A stretch of 44,161 nt of DNA from Bacillus marinisedimentorum (GCF_001644195.2 NZ_LWBL02000052.1:1-44161), one strand, 5' to 3'. Positions 25,848 through 34,689 are shown, counted from the stretch's first letter. Notes: generated by a model from the sequence alone, not told the origin. Translations and numbers: made by a program.

Positions 25848-25925
25848 TCGGCTCGCCTCCTTTTCTATTTATTTACCATTATACGTAAGCGGAACTCAGG
25901 AAATCAATGATTTTGTCTGAAAATT

Positions 25926-26170
25926 CTAAAATATATCAATAGGAGTATTTGCTCTATATTGAACAAGCAAATTATAGTTCTTAAAGACTATATAATTGCC
26001 GTCAAATCGGCCGGTTTCTGGCTGAATGATGTTTTTTAAGAATTCCAAAATGATTAATACGCTTCTTCTTATGCAGGAATTTTAATTGCTTCATCAATAT
26101 CGTCAAAAAATAATAATCCTAATTGTCTATTTTCAGACAAATTTATTGGAATTTTAAAAAAGGAAATCCG
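25926..26170 (-). pseudogene. Decayed gene upstream of the RND pump
   Basis: Two protein-like segments lie on the minus strand in different frames. The first reads FKIPINLSENRQLG then LLFFDDIDEAIKIPA and stops. The second, one frame away, reads LIILEFLKNIIQPETG, RFDGNYIVFKNYNLL and VQYRANTPIDIF and ends at TAG (25926-25928). Joined by one frameshift they make about 70 residues of plausible globular protein; the N-terminus is lost. The region is A/T rich. No family recognised; immunity-type small proteins have a similar look. Confidence 0.45.
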
Positions 26171-26268
26171 TTTTTAGGTCAAATATACTAATTAACGGAA
26201 GAAGTTTCAGGACTCATACCCTTCTCATCCTGTCTTTTTCCGCGCATTCATGAGAGGAGAGTTTTAGC

Positions 26269-29200
26269 ATGTCTTGGTTAACAAAGTGGGCGTTCCGCAA
26301 CAAAGCTGCAATCAGTCTTACAACCGTACTTATTCTAATTTTAGGAGTTGTCAGCTACTTTACGATGCCGATGGAATTTCTCCCTGAAGCAGACAATCCC
26401 CAGGTGACCGTTGTTGTCCTTGGTCAGGGGAATGATGTGGAATCGATGGTCAATACAGTAACTGAACCGATTGAAACTTCGGTTACTGCCGTGAAAGGCA
26501 AACGGGAAGTCTATTCCACCACAGGGGACGGTTTTTCAAAGGTTGATATCATGTTTGAACCGGGAACCGATATGAAGCAGGCAAAAACAGAAGTCCAGGA
26601 AGCGGTGAATGGAATCTCGCTCCCTGAAGGAACGGCAAAGCCTCATATTGTTCAATTAAATACAACCATGATACCGATTGCAGACATTTCCATCAGTTTT
26701 GCAGACGGGCTGACGAAAGAAAACCTCGAACTCGCCAATAAAAAGATGATACCCGCTTTCAAAGATATTGATGGAATCGGCAGTGTCGCTTTTTACGGGA
26801 AAAATCATTCTGCCGTCACCGTAGAAATCGAAAAAGAAAAACTGGCCAAAGCCAGACTTACCCCTGAAGCCATTTTTGGGGCGCTTCAAGGACAAAACAC
26901 CACTGCCGCTGTCGGACAGGGTACCATCGACGGCAAAACCAGTAATATAATAGTGGCCGGAACACTCGATGGGCTCGATGATTTAAAGAATGTTGGTGTG
27001 GCACCGGGCGTAAAGCTGGGGGATGTAGCATCGATAAATACAGAAGAAAATGAGACAGGGACAATCACCAGGCTTAACGGTGAAGATTCGCTCGTTGCCG
27101 TAGTTACGAAAGACAGCAATTCAAATGCTGTCGCAGTTGTTGAGGATGTAAAGAAAACTGCCGAAGAACTGACTGCAAAATACGAAGGAGCGGAGGTAAC
27201 CGTCTTCTTTGCAACTGCTGACATGATCGTCAATTCTGTAAACAGCATGATGCGGGAAGTCTTGCTCGGGGCCTTGTTCGCCACACTCGTCATCATGTTT
27301 TTCCTGCGAAATCTGCGGTCAACTTTTATCACGATTGTGTCGATTCCGCTGTCACTCGGTTTCACTTTGTTTCTCTTATCCCAATCAGGCATCACCCTTA
27401 ATATACTTACCATCGGCGGAGTTGCAGTAGCTGTCGGCCGCCTTGTGGATGACAGTATTGTCGTGATTGAAAATATTTTCAGGCGCATGCAGAAACATGA
27501 AGAGTTTTCCGTTAAAATGATTGTCAGCGCAACAAGGGAAGTGGGATCGGCCATCACTTCATCAACTCTCACTACAGTCGCAGTATTTTTGCCGATCAGT
27601 CTGGTCGGCGCCGGCCTGCAGGAATTTTTCCTCCCGTTCGCCCTGACTGTTTCATACTCACTGTTATCATCACTCGTTGTGGCTTTGACGGTCGTGCCGC
27701 TTATGAGTGCTGGACTTTTGAAAAATGCAAGCCTGCCAGTCCATCAGGCACCAAAACGATTTATCGGGGCTTTAAACTGGTCATTGAACCATAAATGGGT
27801 TATCCTGCTCACTTCCTTTGTGTTATTTGCGGGATCAATCGGCGCCTATTTCATGATGCCGAAAGGTGCCATAGACAGTTCTGATGCTGAAATCATTAAT
27901 GTATCACTGGCCTATCCGAATAACAAACCGCTAGCTGAAATTACCGAAAAAGCGGATAAAATGGAAGCCTTTCTTCTTGACCAGGACGGACCAAAGTATG
28001 TCTTCACCCAGATGGGAAACAGTGACGAGATGGCGCAATACGGGAACGTTGGCTCTCCGACGACTGTAGTATATACGATTATCATGGAAAAAGGCGCCAA
28101 TGCTGAAACGTTCATGAAAAATGTCCGTGCCCAGCAGCCGTATTATTCCGATGCCAAACTGACAGCCGCTATGCAATCTCTCATGGGCGGCAGCGGCAGT
28201 GCAATCACAATCGATGTTGCAGGCGCCAATTTGAGTGAAATTGAAGAAACCGCTGCCGCCATCCAAACAAATATAAAAGGCTTTGACGGCATTGAAAAGC
28301 TTGAAACAAACGAAGACGAGAAAAAAACGGTATACACGTTTGACATCAAGCCCGGCACCGCCGATCCTCAGCAAGTATCCCAGCAGCTCGGAATGATGAT
28401 CAATAAAATGCCGATCGGAACCGTTAACATGGAAGGCACAAAAACACCTGTTATGCTTGAACCGATCATTAAACCGGAAACAAAGGATGATTTGGAAAAC
28501 ATCCAGTTAGCGACTCCGGCGGGTATAGTGCCTGTGTCAAGCATTGCTGCTATAAAAAGCGAAGAAAAATCCACACAGGTCCTTCACAAAGAAGGAGACC
28601 CTTATATCCGGATAACAGCAGCGATTGACCCTAAAAAGCTGTCAGTCATTTCTGGAAAAATCAACAATGTGATCAAAGGTGCAAAACCTGGAGAAGGAAT
28701 GGATATTCCCGATGGCATAGACGTTCTTGTCGGCGGCGCTTCCGCACAGCAAGCGGAAGACTTCACCGATCTCTTCATCACCATGGGCGTTTCCATCGGT
28801 CTCGTTTATTTAATTATGGTCATCACCTTCAAAACCCTGCGGGCACCGATTGCCATTCTGTTCTCACTGCCGCTTGCCACCATCGGAGCGGTGCTCGGCC
28901 TCATCGTCAGCAGGATTCCTGTCGATATCACCGCCCTGCTCGGGGCATTGATGTTAATCGGTGTGGTTGTGACGAACGCAATCGTTTTGCTTGATCGTGT
29001 CAAGCAGAACGAAGAAACGATGATTATCCGCGAAGCCATCCTGGAAGCAGCAGGGACACGCATGCGGCCGATATTGATGACAGCAACCGCAACGATATTT
29101 GCGATGCTGCCGCTGTTATTCAGAAAAGCGGAAATGGGAAGCCTTGTTTCCCAGAGCCTTGCAGTTGTCGTCATCGGCGGACTCGCAGTGTCCACAATGC

Positions 29201-29307
29201 TTACCTTAATTGTCATTCCGACAGTCTATGAATTGCTGTACTTCCGGAAATCGAAAAGGCAGCGGCTGGAAAAGGAATTGAAGCCTGCTGAGCCGGATAT
29301 TGCCTGA
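26269..29307 (+). CDS. RND-family efflux pump, SwrC/AcrB type
   Basis: 1012 aa inner-membrane transporter driven by the proton gradient. One N-terminal membrane helix (ISLTTVLILILGVVSYF), a large outside loop, a first membrane block (about 330-480), a second helix (about 510-530), a second loop, and a final block (about 840-985), the standard RND double unit. Proton-relay acidic residues are in VDDSIVVIENI (near 392-402). B. subtilis SwrC (YerP) exports surfactin and aids swarming; it is the closest match in organisation (about 1065 aa). No membrane-fusion protein is adjacent, as is usual in Gram-positives. ATG at 26269 after GAGAGGAGAG. The substrate cannot be told from sequence. Confidence 0.93.
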   Translation: MSWLTKWAFRNKAAISLTTVLILILGVVSYFTMPMEFLPEADNPQVTVVVLGQGNDVESMVNTVTEPIETSVTAVKGKREVYSTTGDGFSKVDIMFEPGTDMKQAKTEVQEAVNGISLPEGTAKPHIVQLNTTMIPIADISISFADGLTKENLELANKKMIPAFKDIDGIGSVAFYGKNHSAVTVEIEKEKLAKARLTPEAIFGALQGQNTTAAVGQGTIDGKTSNIIVAGTLDGLDDLKNVGVAPGVKLGDVASINTEENETGTITRLNGEDSLVAVVTKDSNSNAVAVVEDVKKTAEELTAKYEGAEVTVFFATADMIVNSVNSMMREVLLGALFATLVIMFFLRNLRSTFITIVSIPLSLGFTLFLLSQSGITLNILTIGGVAVAVGRLVDDSIVVIENIFRRMQKHEEFSVKMIVSATREVGSAITSSTLTTVAVFLPISLVGAGLQEFFLPFALTVSYSLLSSLVVALTVVPLMSAGLLKNASLPVHQAPKRFIGALNWSLNHKWVILLTSFVLFAGSIGAYFMMPKGAIDSSDAEIINVSLAYPNNKPLAEITEKADKMEAFLLDQDGPKYVFTQMGNSDEMAQYGNVGSPTTVVYTIIMEKGANAETFMKNVRAQQPYYSDAKLTAAMQSLMGGSGSAITIDVAGANLSEIEETAAAIQTNIKGFDGIEKLETNEDEKKTVYTFDIKPGTADPQQVSQQLGMMINKMPIGTVNMEGTKTPVMLEPIIKPETKDDLENIQLATPAGIVPVSSIAAIKSEEKSTQVLHKEGDPYIRITAAIDPKKLSVISGKINNVIKGAKPGEGMDIPDGIDVLVGGASAQQAEDFTDLFITMGVSIGLVYLIMVITFKTLRAPIAILFSLPLATIGAVLGLIVSRIPVDITALLGALMLIGVVVTNAIVLLDRVKQNEETMIIREAILEAAGTRMRPILMTATATIFAMLPLLFRKAEMGSLVSQSLAVVVIGGLAVSTMLTLIVIPTVYELLYFRKSKRQRLEKELKPAEPDIA

Positions 29308-29364
29308 AACAAGAAGGAAACAGCTTTTAGCTTCTGTTTTACACCCATTTTATAAACTTTTGTT

Positions 29365-29402
29365 TGCCTGGCCGGTGTCCAACTGACCAGGCATGTTTTA
29401 TT
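29365..29402 (+). terminator. Terminator of the RND pump gene
   Basis: TGCCTGG (29365-29371) and CCAGGCA (29387-29393), followed by TGTTTTATTT. Confidence 0.75.
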
Positions 29403-29421
29403 TACGTTCATGCTCACGTGT

Positions 29422-29657
29422 TTCACGCCGGATGACTGTTCATTCACGCCTTATCCTCGGTTTTTCACGCCGTACACGAACAGCCGGGATGAGGGTGATG
29501 CTCTTTCACACGGGATTGCGTGTCTTTCACGCCGAACTGTGTGAGTTTCACGCGTAATATCCCTTATTTCACGCTGCAGTGCCCGACTTTCCCGCCGGAT
29601 CGACTGTTTCACGCCGTTCAGGCCGGATTTCACGCCGTAACTCCTTGTTTTCACGCC
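29422..29657. repeat. TTCACGCC 21-bp-phased repeat array C
   Basis: Cores at 29422, 29443, 29464, 29505 (weak), 29526, 29547, 29568, 29589 (TTCCCGCC), 29608, 29629 and 29650; all steps are 21 except one 41 (a missing unit) and one 19. Lies between the convergent pump and MBL genes. Open frames across it are by-products of the 21-bp (7-codon) period. Confidence 0.93.
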
Positions 29658-29679
29658 ATAACAACCGGCACCCCAACAA

Positions 29680-29704
29680 AAAAACTCACCGGCAGGCGAG
29701 TTTT
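29680..29704. terminator. Hairpin next to array C
   Basis: AAAACTC and GAGTTTT around ACCGGCAGGC; could act in either direction. Confidence 0.45.
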
Positions 29705-29807
29705 CAGGTGAAGACAGAAGCATAGTTGTATGATTTTATATTCATAAAATTGGCCACTTCGTGATATGTTTCCTGGCAATAATTCATACTCTAATACGGA
29801 CAAAACA

Positions 29808-29832
29808 CCTCTCCGCCAAAAAAACAGAGAGG
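29808..29832 (-). terminator. Possible terminator of the MBL gene
   Basis: CCTCTC and GAGAGG with a 13-nt loop; on the minus strand a T7 run lies in the loop and TGTTTTG follows. Weak. Confidence 0.35.
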
Positions 29833-29897
29833 CAAATCAGCAAGAGGGATGGAACGAATTGAAATGATCGTTCTTCATATCACGGCACGGATCACGA

Positions 29898-30758
29898 TTA
29901 TTTCACTTCAACAACCATCGTGTCATAAGCAAATTCAATATCAAGGCCGTCCGCCTTCAATTGCTTCTCTACCTCTTTCAAATCATCATAGCTTAAGCCG
30001 TCAATTTCCTCGACATGTGTTAAAATTGTCCGCTTCGGCTGCAGTTTTTTGATGATGGCAAGTGTCTCTTTAAAAGTGGCTTCCAGTTTCAGCACCGGAT
30101 GATCTTCCGCAAACACACGCTCACCGGTCAGGGGATGGTATTCAGCAAGCCCCATCGGCAGCACAGCAAGGTCAACCCCCTTCATGCTGTCATCCGGCTG
30201 CCAGCCATTCAGTTCATCCGGTTCAATCAAGACCCGCTTCTCCCCTTCTGTAACGAGAAAAGCATACACATAGTCTTCAGCGAGCCGGAACGGATATATG
30301 TCATACCCGTTCAAGGATATTGTGTCGCCATCTTTCAGTTCATGCTGCTCGATGAAGCCCATATACGAAAAGAAGTTTAAGTGATCGGCGCTGCCCAGCC
30401 GCTCTTTAAAATCAATCGTGACCTGCTCGGGCAGATAAACGTCCGTACTCGTGTGCTTCGGCGGATAGTTCACCCAGTCGGCGTTCATTGATTCAAGCAC
30501 TCTCCGCCCCATCACATGATCTGGGTGCCAGTGTGAGTAGATGACCCCTTTAATTGATTTTACCTGTGACCGATTCAGCTGAATGCTAATATCTTCTGAA
30601 GTGTCTATTAATAAATCCGGACCGTGCACAAACAACCCCGGACCCGTGCGGCTGTATGGCACGCCCTTATCGCGCGCTTCTGCGCACACGCGGCAGCTGC
30701 AAAGCGGCCGCGGAATGACCGTTGCTCCGCCGGTTCCCAAAAACTCAAGTTTCATCAT
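29898..30758 (-). CDS. Metallo-beta-lactamase-fold hydrolase, PhnP-like
   Basis: 286 aa. N-terminal LEFLGTGGA, then a PLCSCRVC cluster (Cys20, Cys22, Cys25) like the extra zinc site of PhnP, then the metal motif SHWHPDH (His76, His78, Asp80, His81), a mid-protein acidic EPDELNGW, and a C-terminal LTHVEE. PhnP is a cyclic phosphodiesterase for phosphoribosyl phosphates; this protein may act on a related cyclic phosphate or nucleotide. ATG at 30758 with GGGAGTGG. It lies 35 nt downstream of a nucleoside-phosphorylase-like gene on the same strand, so the two probably form an operon. Confidence 0.85.
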   Translation of the reverse strand: MMKLEFLGTGGATVIPRPLCSCRVCAEARDKGVPYSRTGPGLFVHGPDLLIDTSEDISIQLNRSQVKSIKGVIYSHWHPDHVMGRRVLESMNADWVNYPPKHTSTDVYLPEQVTIDFKERLGSADHLNFFSYMGFIEQHELKDGDTISLNGYDIYPFRLAEDYVYAFLVTEGEKRVLIEPDELNGWQPDDSMKGVDLAVLPMGLAEYHPLTGERVFAEDHPVLKLEATFKETLAIIKKLQPKRTILTHVEEIDGLSYDDLKEVEKQLKADGLDIEFAYDTMVVEVK

Positions 30759-30793
30759 CTTCCACTCCCTTTGACGATTCTTAGACAGGCACC

Positions 30794-31543
30794 CTAAGAT
30801 AATTGAGCGAGATGCAGCGCAAGTTCCCTGATGCGCTCATCCGTTTCCTCCTCAACCTCTTCCCGCAGTTCCTGATTGTTGTACAAATGCTCCCCTTTTA
30901 AAAGATGGTCAGAAAGATTCAGAAAGCCAATCGCTTTTTTGGTGAACTTTTCAGCGACAGCAAAAGTGGCGGCTGTCTCCATATCAACCCCAATGTGGCC
31001 TCTCGCCGACCATCCTGTAACCATGTCATACGTCTCTGTCATGAGGGAACTGGTCGTGATGACAGATCCGGTTACATATGTATATCCTTTTTCTTCACAA
31101 TAACGGATTGCTTCTCTGACAAGAACTTCATCCGCTTTTACGATTCTCTCACCGGGCAAATACCAGTGCGATACACCATCTTGCATCTCAGCAGCTGTCA
31201 CGATTAAAATATCTCCATAATCAACTTTGTTGGACAGTCCGCCGAAATAGCCCGTCTGAATGAATTGTTCTGTGCCCGCTGCAGCAAACTGGTGGGCAAT
31301 GGAACCGGCCATCGGGCCGCCAAACACGTTGGCAAATCCGACTTGCCTCTTTTCATACCGGCCGATAACCGTATTCCAGTGTGTCTCTTTGCAACTACCG
31401 GCCAGGATTTCACGCCATTTTTCCAGATTCCAGGCATGCTCCCATTCCCCGTGCAGAATGAAAGTTCCGGGCACTTCCTTTTCTTCCAACTTTAAGATGT
31501 CAAGCCAATCCTGTTTCGAAAAGTCTCCGTATAATTTCAACAT
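30794..31543 (-). CDS. Nucleoside phosphorylase-like protein (PNP/UDP family)
   Basis: 249 aa of the PNP_UDP_1 superfamily. The phosphate-site-like FGGPMAGSIAHQF (about 74-86) and the nucleoside-binding signature GVDMETAATFAVAEKF (about 185-200) are present; in uridine/purine phosphorylases the Glu of MET.A binds the ribose. The N-terminal 60 residues are less typical. It would split a nucleoside with phosphate to base plus ribose 1-phosphate; base preference is unknown. ATG at 31543 after GAGGAGGAAAC. First gene of a likely pair with the PhnP-like hydrolase. Confidence 0.85.
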   Translation of the reverse strand: MLKLYGDFSKQDWLDILKLEEKEVPGTFILHGEWEHAWNLEKWREILAGSCKETHWNTVIGRYEKRQVGFANVFGGPMAGSIAHQFAAAGTEQFIQTGYFGGLSNKVDYGDILIVTAAEMQDGVSHWYLPGERIVKADEVLVREAIRYCEEKGYTYVTGSVITTSSLMTETYDMVTGWSARGHIGVDMETAATFAVAEKFTKKAIGFLNLSDHLLKGEHLYNNQELREEVEEETDERIRELALHLAQLS

Positions 31544-31685
31544 GTTTCCTCCTCTATTTTTAAGTACGGTGCGGATGGGGGAATCCCTCTTTTTATTTTT
31601 CCGTTGGCGTTATTCCGAGGTGCTTGCATAGCAATTCTAAGACAGCACTTTTGGTGAAGTGACTTACGCAAAGGAGGAGCAGCTG

Positions 31686-32180
31686 ATGATTCATACTGTA
31701 AAACCCGGGGAAATCCTCTCCCAAATTGCCCGCGATTATCGAAAACCGCTCCGGGAAATAATCGCAGCTAACCGGCTGGTGAACCCCAACCTGATATTTC
31801 CAGGTCAGAAACTGGTGATACCGGGCTTTCCCCCGGCAGAATCAATTCCTTTCCAGATCACTGTATCTGTTTCGAAGCGGACACTGACGTTAAGACGGAA
31901 CGGGCAAATTGTAAAAGTTTATCCGATTGCTGTCGGACGCATTCTTCATGGCACACCTACCGGAGACTATATTATCATCAACAAAGCTCCAAACCCCGGC
32001 GGCCCGTTCGGCACGATGTGGATGAGCCTTTCTAAGGAACATTACGGCATCCACGGCACGAATGACCCTTCATCGATCGGAAAGGCGGTTTCAAAGGGGT
32101 GTATCAGGATGTTCAATAAGGATGTGGAAGAGCTGGCACGGACTGTGCCAGTGGGAACTCCTGTCGCAATCAGAGTTTAG
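31686..32180 (+). CDS. ykuD: LysM-L,D-transpeptidase, YkuD type
   Basis: 164 aa, the same length as B. subtilis YkuD. LysM peptidoglycan-binding domain at 1-46 ([13 protein letters not shown]...[10 protein letters not shown]), then a YkuD catalytic domain (53-164) with the active-site motif [20 protein letters not shown] containing His and Cys. It makes 3-3 peptide crosslinks; B. subtilis YkuD is made late in sporulation and has no signal peptide, as here. ATG at 31686, 8 nt after AAAGGAGG. Confidence 0.95.
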   Translation: MIHTVKPGEILSQIARDYRKPLREIIAANRLVNPNLIFPGQKLVIPGFPPAESIPFQITVSVSKRTLTLRRNGQIVKVYPIAVGRILHGTPTGDYIIINKAPNPGGPFGTMWMSLSKEHYGIHGTNDPSSIGKAVSKGCIRMFNKDVEELARTVPVGTPVAIRV

Positions 32181-32302
32181 CCGGTGGTTTTGCCAGTAAA
32201 CTTCGTTATCGTGAATTGTCCTTATTTAAATGACTTTCTGTCCCACGGATATGGCGTCAAACCGGCTAGACTGTTCCGGAATAAACGCTTGTCGGATGGA
32301 TT

Positions 32303-32352
32303 ACTGTCCAGTTTTTCCCTTTCACTGTCCAATTTCCGGGGTTTACTGTCCA
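32303..32352. repeat. ACTGTCCA 21-bp-phased mini-array
   Basis: ACTGTCCA at 32303, 32324 and 32345, exactly 21 bp apart, with degenerate copies upstream (ACTGTTCC at 32270, TTCTGTCCCA near 32236). Different core from the TTCACGCC arrays but the same period, again between convergent genes. Confidence 0.75.
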
Positions 32353-32393
32353 AGTAAGATACTTAACCATCCAGTTCGCACCTGCCAACAAAA

Positions 32394-32414
32394 AACCGGC
32401 TGAATCAGCCGGTT
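32394..32414. terminator. Bidirectional terminator, ykuD / DUF1360 gene
   Basis: AACCGGCTGA and TCAGCCGGTT flank one base; A and T runs lie on the outside. Confidence 0.75.
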
Positions 32415-32426
32415 AAACTACTGTCC

Positions 32427-32780
32427 TTAATCCATCATCCGCTGCACGGCCGTCTCCACAACAGCAGCCGCACCGGCCCCTGCCAGAATAAGAATAATAA
32501 ACTGGAATGCACCAGGCCAGTACCAGTACCCGGCCACCAGGAAAACGGAGGACCAAATTCCCGTACACCAGTAACAGCTCAACAATTCCCCGATCCAGTG
32601 GCGCAGCCCCGCTCCCTTAATTTCCAGATAAGGCGAAGTTGTGCCATCCTCAAGTTCCTCAAATGCGATTTCGTGGAAGGGGCGCCTTAAAAACTCGGTT
32701 ACCGCGTCAAACACGATCAGTCTTGTCAAACGGAAGACAGCTAAAGACAGCAAAAAAAATTCCAGCCATGTGATGGTCAT
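32427..32780 (-). CDS. DUF1360 membrane-associated protein
   Basis: 117 aa. N-terminal hydrophobic LEFFLLSLAVFRLTRLIVFD, a middle LLSCYWCTGIWSS motif (Cys-x-x-Cys-x-Gly, typical of DUF1360), then a hydrophobic C-terminal half. Probably two or three membrane segments. Family members occur in Bacillus and some are sporulation-associated; function unknown. ATG at 32780 with GGAAGG; the longer frame to 32879 is not supported by a ribosome binding site. Confidence 0.85.
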   Translation of the reverse strand: MTITWLEFFLLSLAVFRLTRLIVFDAVTEFLRRPFHEIAFEELEDGTTSPYLEIKGAGLRHWIGELLSCYWCTGIWSSVFLVAGYWYWPGAFQFIILILAGAGAAAVVETAVQRMMD

Positions 32781-33249
32781 ATGGAATCCTTCCTTTTCAA
32801 TTGAAGTGGTCTGACACCGATGCAGGAACGGCTCATGAAAAGGCCCAAAGATTCTGCTGATCTTCAGGCATTTTCTCATTAATAAATTGTAAAGTGAAGC
32901 GGAGACATGTTTGCACCTTTTATATAAAACATCTCACTGCTTGTTTTCCATAAACGGATGAAACGATGAAGCGAGCTGTTGCAGGTAATGGCACTTATGA
33001 TCATAAAGAGACGGGAATGGCTGGACAGTCGGATGTGAAGATAAATGTTTGTCAGCGTTTCACCGCGGTGTTTCTTTCATCCATTTTAAACGAACCGGGC
33101 TCCTTGCGATGTTTTTCATCTGACAGTGTTGTTTCATTCCGGCTTTCCTTTCCTGGAAAGAGCCCACATCCTTCATAGGGGAGTTCGATGAAGTAATGGC
33201 TGATTATGTTATGATAAGCAGCCTGCCAATTAGAATCACTTTTAGGGAA
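32781..33249. other. Non-coding stretch
   Basis: No gene found on either strand. It contains one TGGACAGT (32...GCTGGACAGTCGG near 33020), the reverse of the ACTGTCCA core, and no clear terminator. Confidence 0.45.
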
Positions 33250-33396
33250 TTACTTTTTCTTGCATCCGCAGCCGCCGGTTTTGCGGGGCGCTGCTGCCTG
33301 GCTCCTGTTAGCTGCCTTTCCTTTTAATCGCCTGCTCCTTGGGGAAGTGCCGCCCTTGCGCTGGCGATAAAGTTTTCTTGTTTCTTCCGGTGTCAA
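33250..33396 (-). CDS. Very small basic protein with a Cys-rich tail
   Basis: 48 aa. Begins (TTG)TPEETRKLYRQRKGG, is rich in Arg, Lys, Ser and Ala, and ends GGCGCKKK. TTG start at 33396 with AAGGAG 11 nt upstream. It starts 44 nt after the stop of the coiled-coil gene upstream, on the same strand with no terminator between, so it is probably co-transcribed from the sigma-K-like promoter. Composition (basic, GCGC tail) fits small spore-coat proteins, but no family is recognised. Confidence 0.65.
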   Translation of the reverse strand: MTPEETRKLYRQRKGGTSPRSRRLKGKAANRSQAAAPRKTGGCGCKKK

Positions 33397-33440
33397 CGAA
33401 ACCACTCCTTATCTTTATTCTTTTCTAATGCTTATCTGGC

Positions 33441-34565
33441 TTATTTCAAATATTTAGAAGGATTAAACGTTTTTCCGCTTTGCGGCTGTTTTTTCCGCTT
33501 GCCTTTTCCTGCAGTTCCCTGTTTTGAACCATCGGTCCTGCCTTTACCTGAAGAAGACAATGCTTGATTGTCCGCCTTATTTTTCTGGGTGTCTTTTTTC
33601 TTTGCCTGCTTATTTATTTGTCTGTCAGCCATCGTGTTATTATCGTGCTTTACTTGCTCTGTAGTTTTCTTGACCGCTTCATTCCTGCCGGTTTGTTCAT
33701 GCTTTTGCATATCACCGACCACTCGTTCAAACAGCTGCTTATGTTCCTTCATTTCTTGTTTGAGGCGGGCAATCTCAGCGGTGAGCTGTTCCGTTTTTTC
33801 GATGCACTCCGTTTCCTTGTCTTTGCTGCCCCATGACAACCCGAACATACCGAGCCACCCTCCTTTTTTCACATTCTGCAAATCATCCGTGTTGTAAGTG
33901 GAATGAATGACCCTGCTGTCTGGACTTCTTTCCAGTGAATGATTCCGATGCTCGGAACCTTTACCGGTCTGACTGCCGGAAACCGCCATTGAAGGATGCT
34001 CTACTTCTTTAATAAGCCGCTGGAGCTGTTCATTTTTTGTTCTAAGTTTATGGGTCAATTGCTTGTTATTTTTTCTTTTCATTTCAAGTGCCTTGAACAG
34101 ATCGCGTTCATTATCCTGAGATTTATCCAATAACCGGTATGCATGCCGGAGCCGATAGACCTGTTCTTGATTTACCTTCTGGTATTGCTTTATTTCTTTG
34201 CCTTTCGCATGGATTTCTCGTGTCAATCGTCTGCGTTCATGCCTAACTTCTTCAATCGAGCCCTGGAGTTCATCTGCCTGCTTGTGAAAATACTGGAGTC
34301 TCGGCGATCCATCTGGAAAGTGTCCATGCACTTTTTCTTGCCAGGGTTGTTCTTTGTCCGCTTTGATCGAATGCAGAGAAGAAAGAATTTCATTGATCTG
34401 ATGGATATTCTCTTTGCCCTCTCGCTGCATGGCATGCAAATTATTTTTTATATCCCGCACACGGTCCTGGTGTGCCTTCATTTTCGCTAAGACTTCAGAT
34501 GCTGCCAATTCTGTCCTGACCGTCTCATCTCTTTTGTGAAACGGCAAAATATTACTGCTCTTCAT
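33441..34565 (-). CDS. Coiled-coil protein with basic C-terminal tail
   Basis: 374 aa, no signal. Residues about 20-205 are strongly helical and heptad-like, with many Glu/Lys/Gln/Arg; a short WLGMFGLSWGSK segment sits near 250; a second helix follows (about 258-300); and the tail from about 310 is basic and low-complexity (KQAKKKDTQKNK, GKGKRKKQPQSGK). ATG at 34565 after GGTGGGAG. The upstream promoter AC-16-CATATTTTA matches sigma K. The probable role is a structural or scaffold protein of the spore coat; this is inference. Confidence 0.75.
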   Translation of the reverse strand: MKSSNILPFHKRDETVRTELAASEVLAKMKAHQDRVRDIKNNLHAMQREGKENIHQINEILSSLHSIKADKEQPWQEKVHGHFPDGSPRLQYFHKQADELQGSIEEVRHERRRLTREIHAKGKEIKQYQKVNQEQVYRLRHAYRLLDKSQDNERDLFKALEMKRKNNKQLTHKLRTKNEQLQRLIKEVEHPSMAVSGSQTGKGSEHRNHSLERSPDSRVIHSTYNTDDLQNVKKGGWLGMFGLSWGSKDKETECIEKTEQLTAEIARLKQEMKEHKQLFERVVGDMQKHEQTGRNEAVKKTTEQVKHDNNTMADRQINKQAKKKDTQKNKADNQALSSSGKGRTDGSKQGTAGKGKRKKQPQSGKTFNPSKYLK

Positions 34566-34600
34566 ATCTGCTCCCACCTTCAAGGGAAAGGTTCTATTGT

Positions 34601-34627
34601 TAAAATATGCAGAGATGGGGAAAATGT
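34601..34627 (-). promoter_or_regulatory. Sigma-K-like promoter
   Basis: On the minus strand AC (34627-34626), 16-bp spacer, CATATTTTA (34609-34601). Full match to the AC-N16/17-CATANNNTA consensus, 35 nt before the coiled-coil gene. Confidence 0.6.
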
Positions 34628-34657
34628 GAAGATGGATTGACATTGACTGAATTATAA

Positions 34658-34689
34658 AAGCCGGGAAGCCTTTGCAGGCTCACCGGCTT
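34658..34689 (-). terminator. Terminator of the Cys-rich protein gene
   Basis: AAGCCGG..AGCCT (34658-34671) and AGGCT..CCGGCTT (34676-34689); on the minus strand followed by TTATAATT. Confidence 0.8.

Noticed and set aside
25958-26039. Short plus-strand peptide starting TTG (NKQIIVLKDYIIAVK...) upstream of the RND pump
   Set aside because: The AGGAG is about 13 nt from the TTG and the minus-strand frames of the same segment look more like real protein.
29451-29723. 90-aa minus-strand open frame across array C
   Set aside because: Repeat-derived, no ribosome binding site, same explanation as array B.
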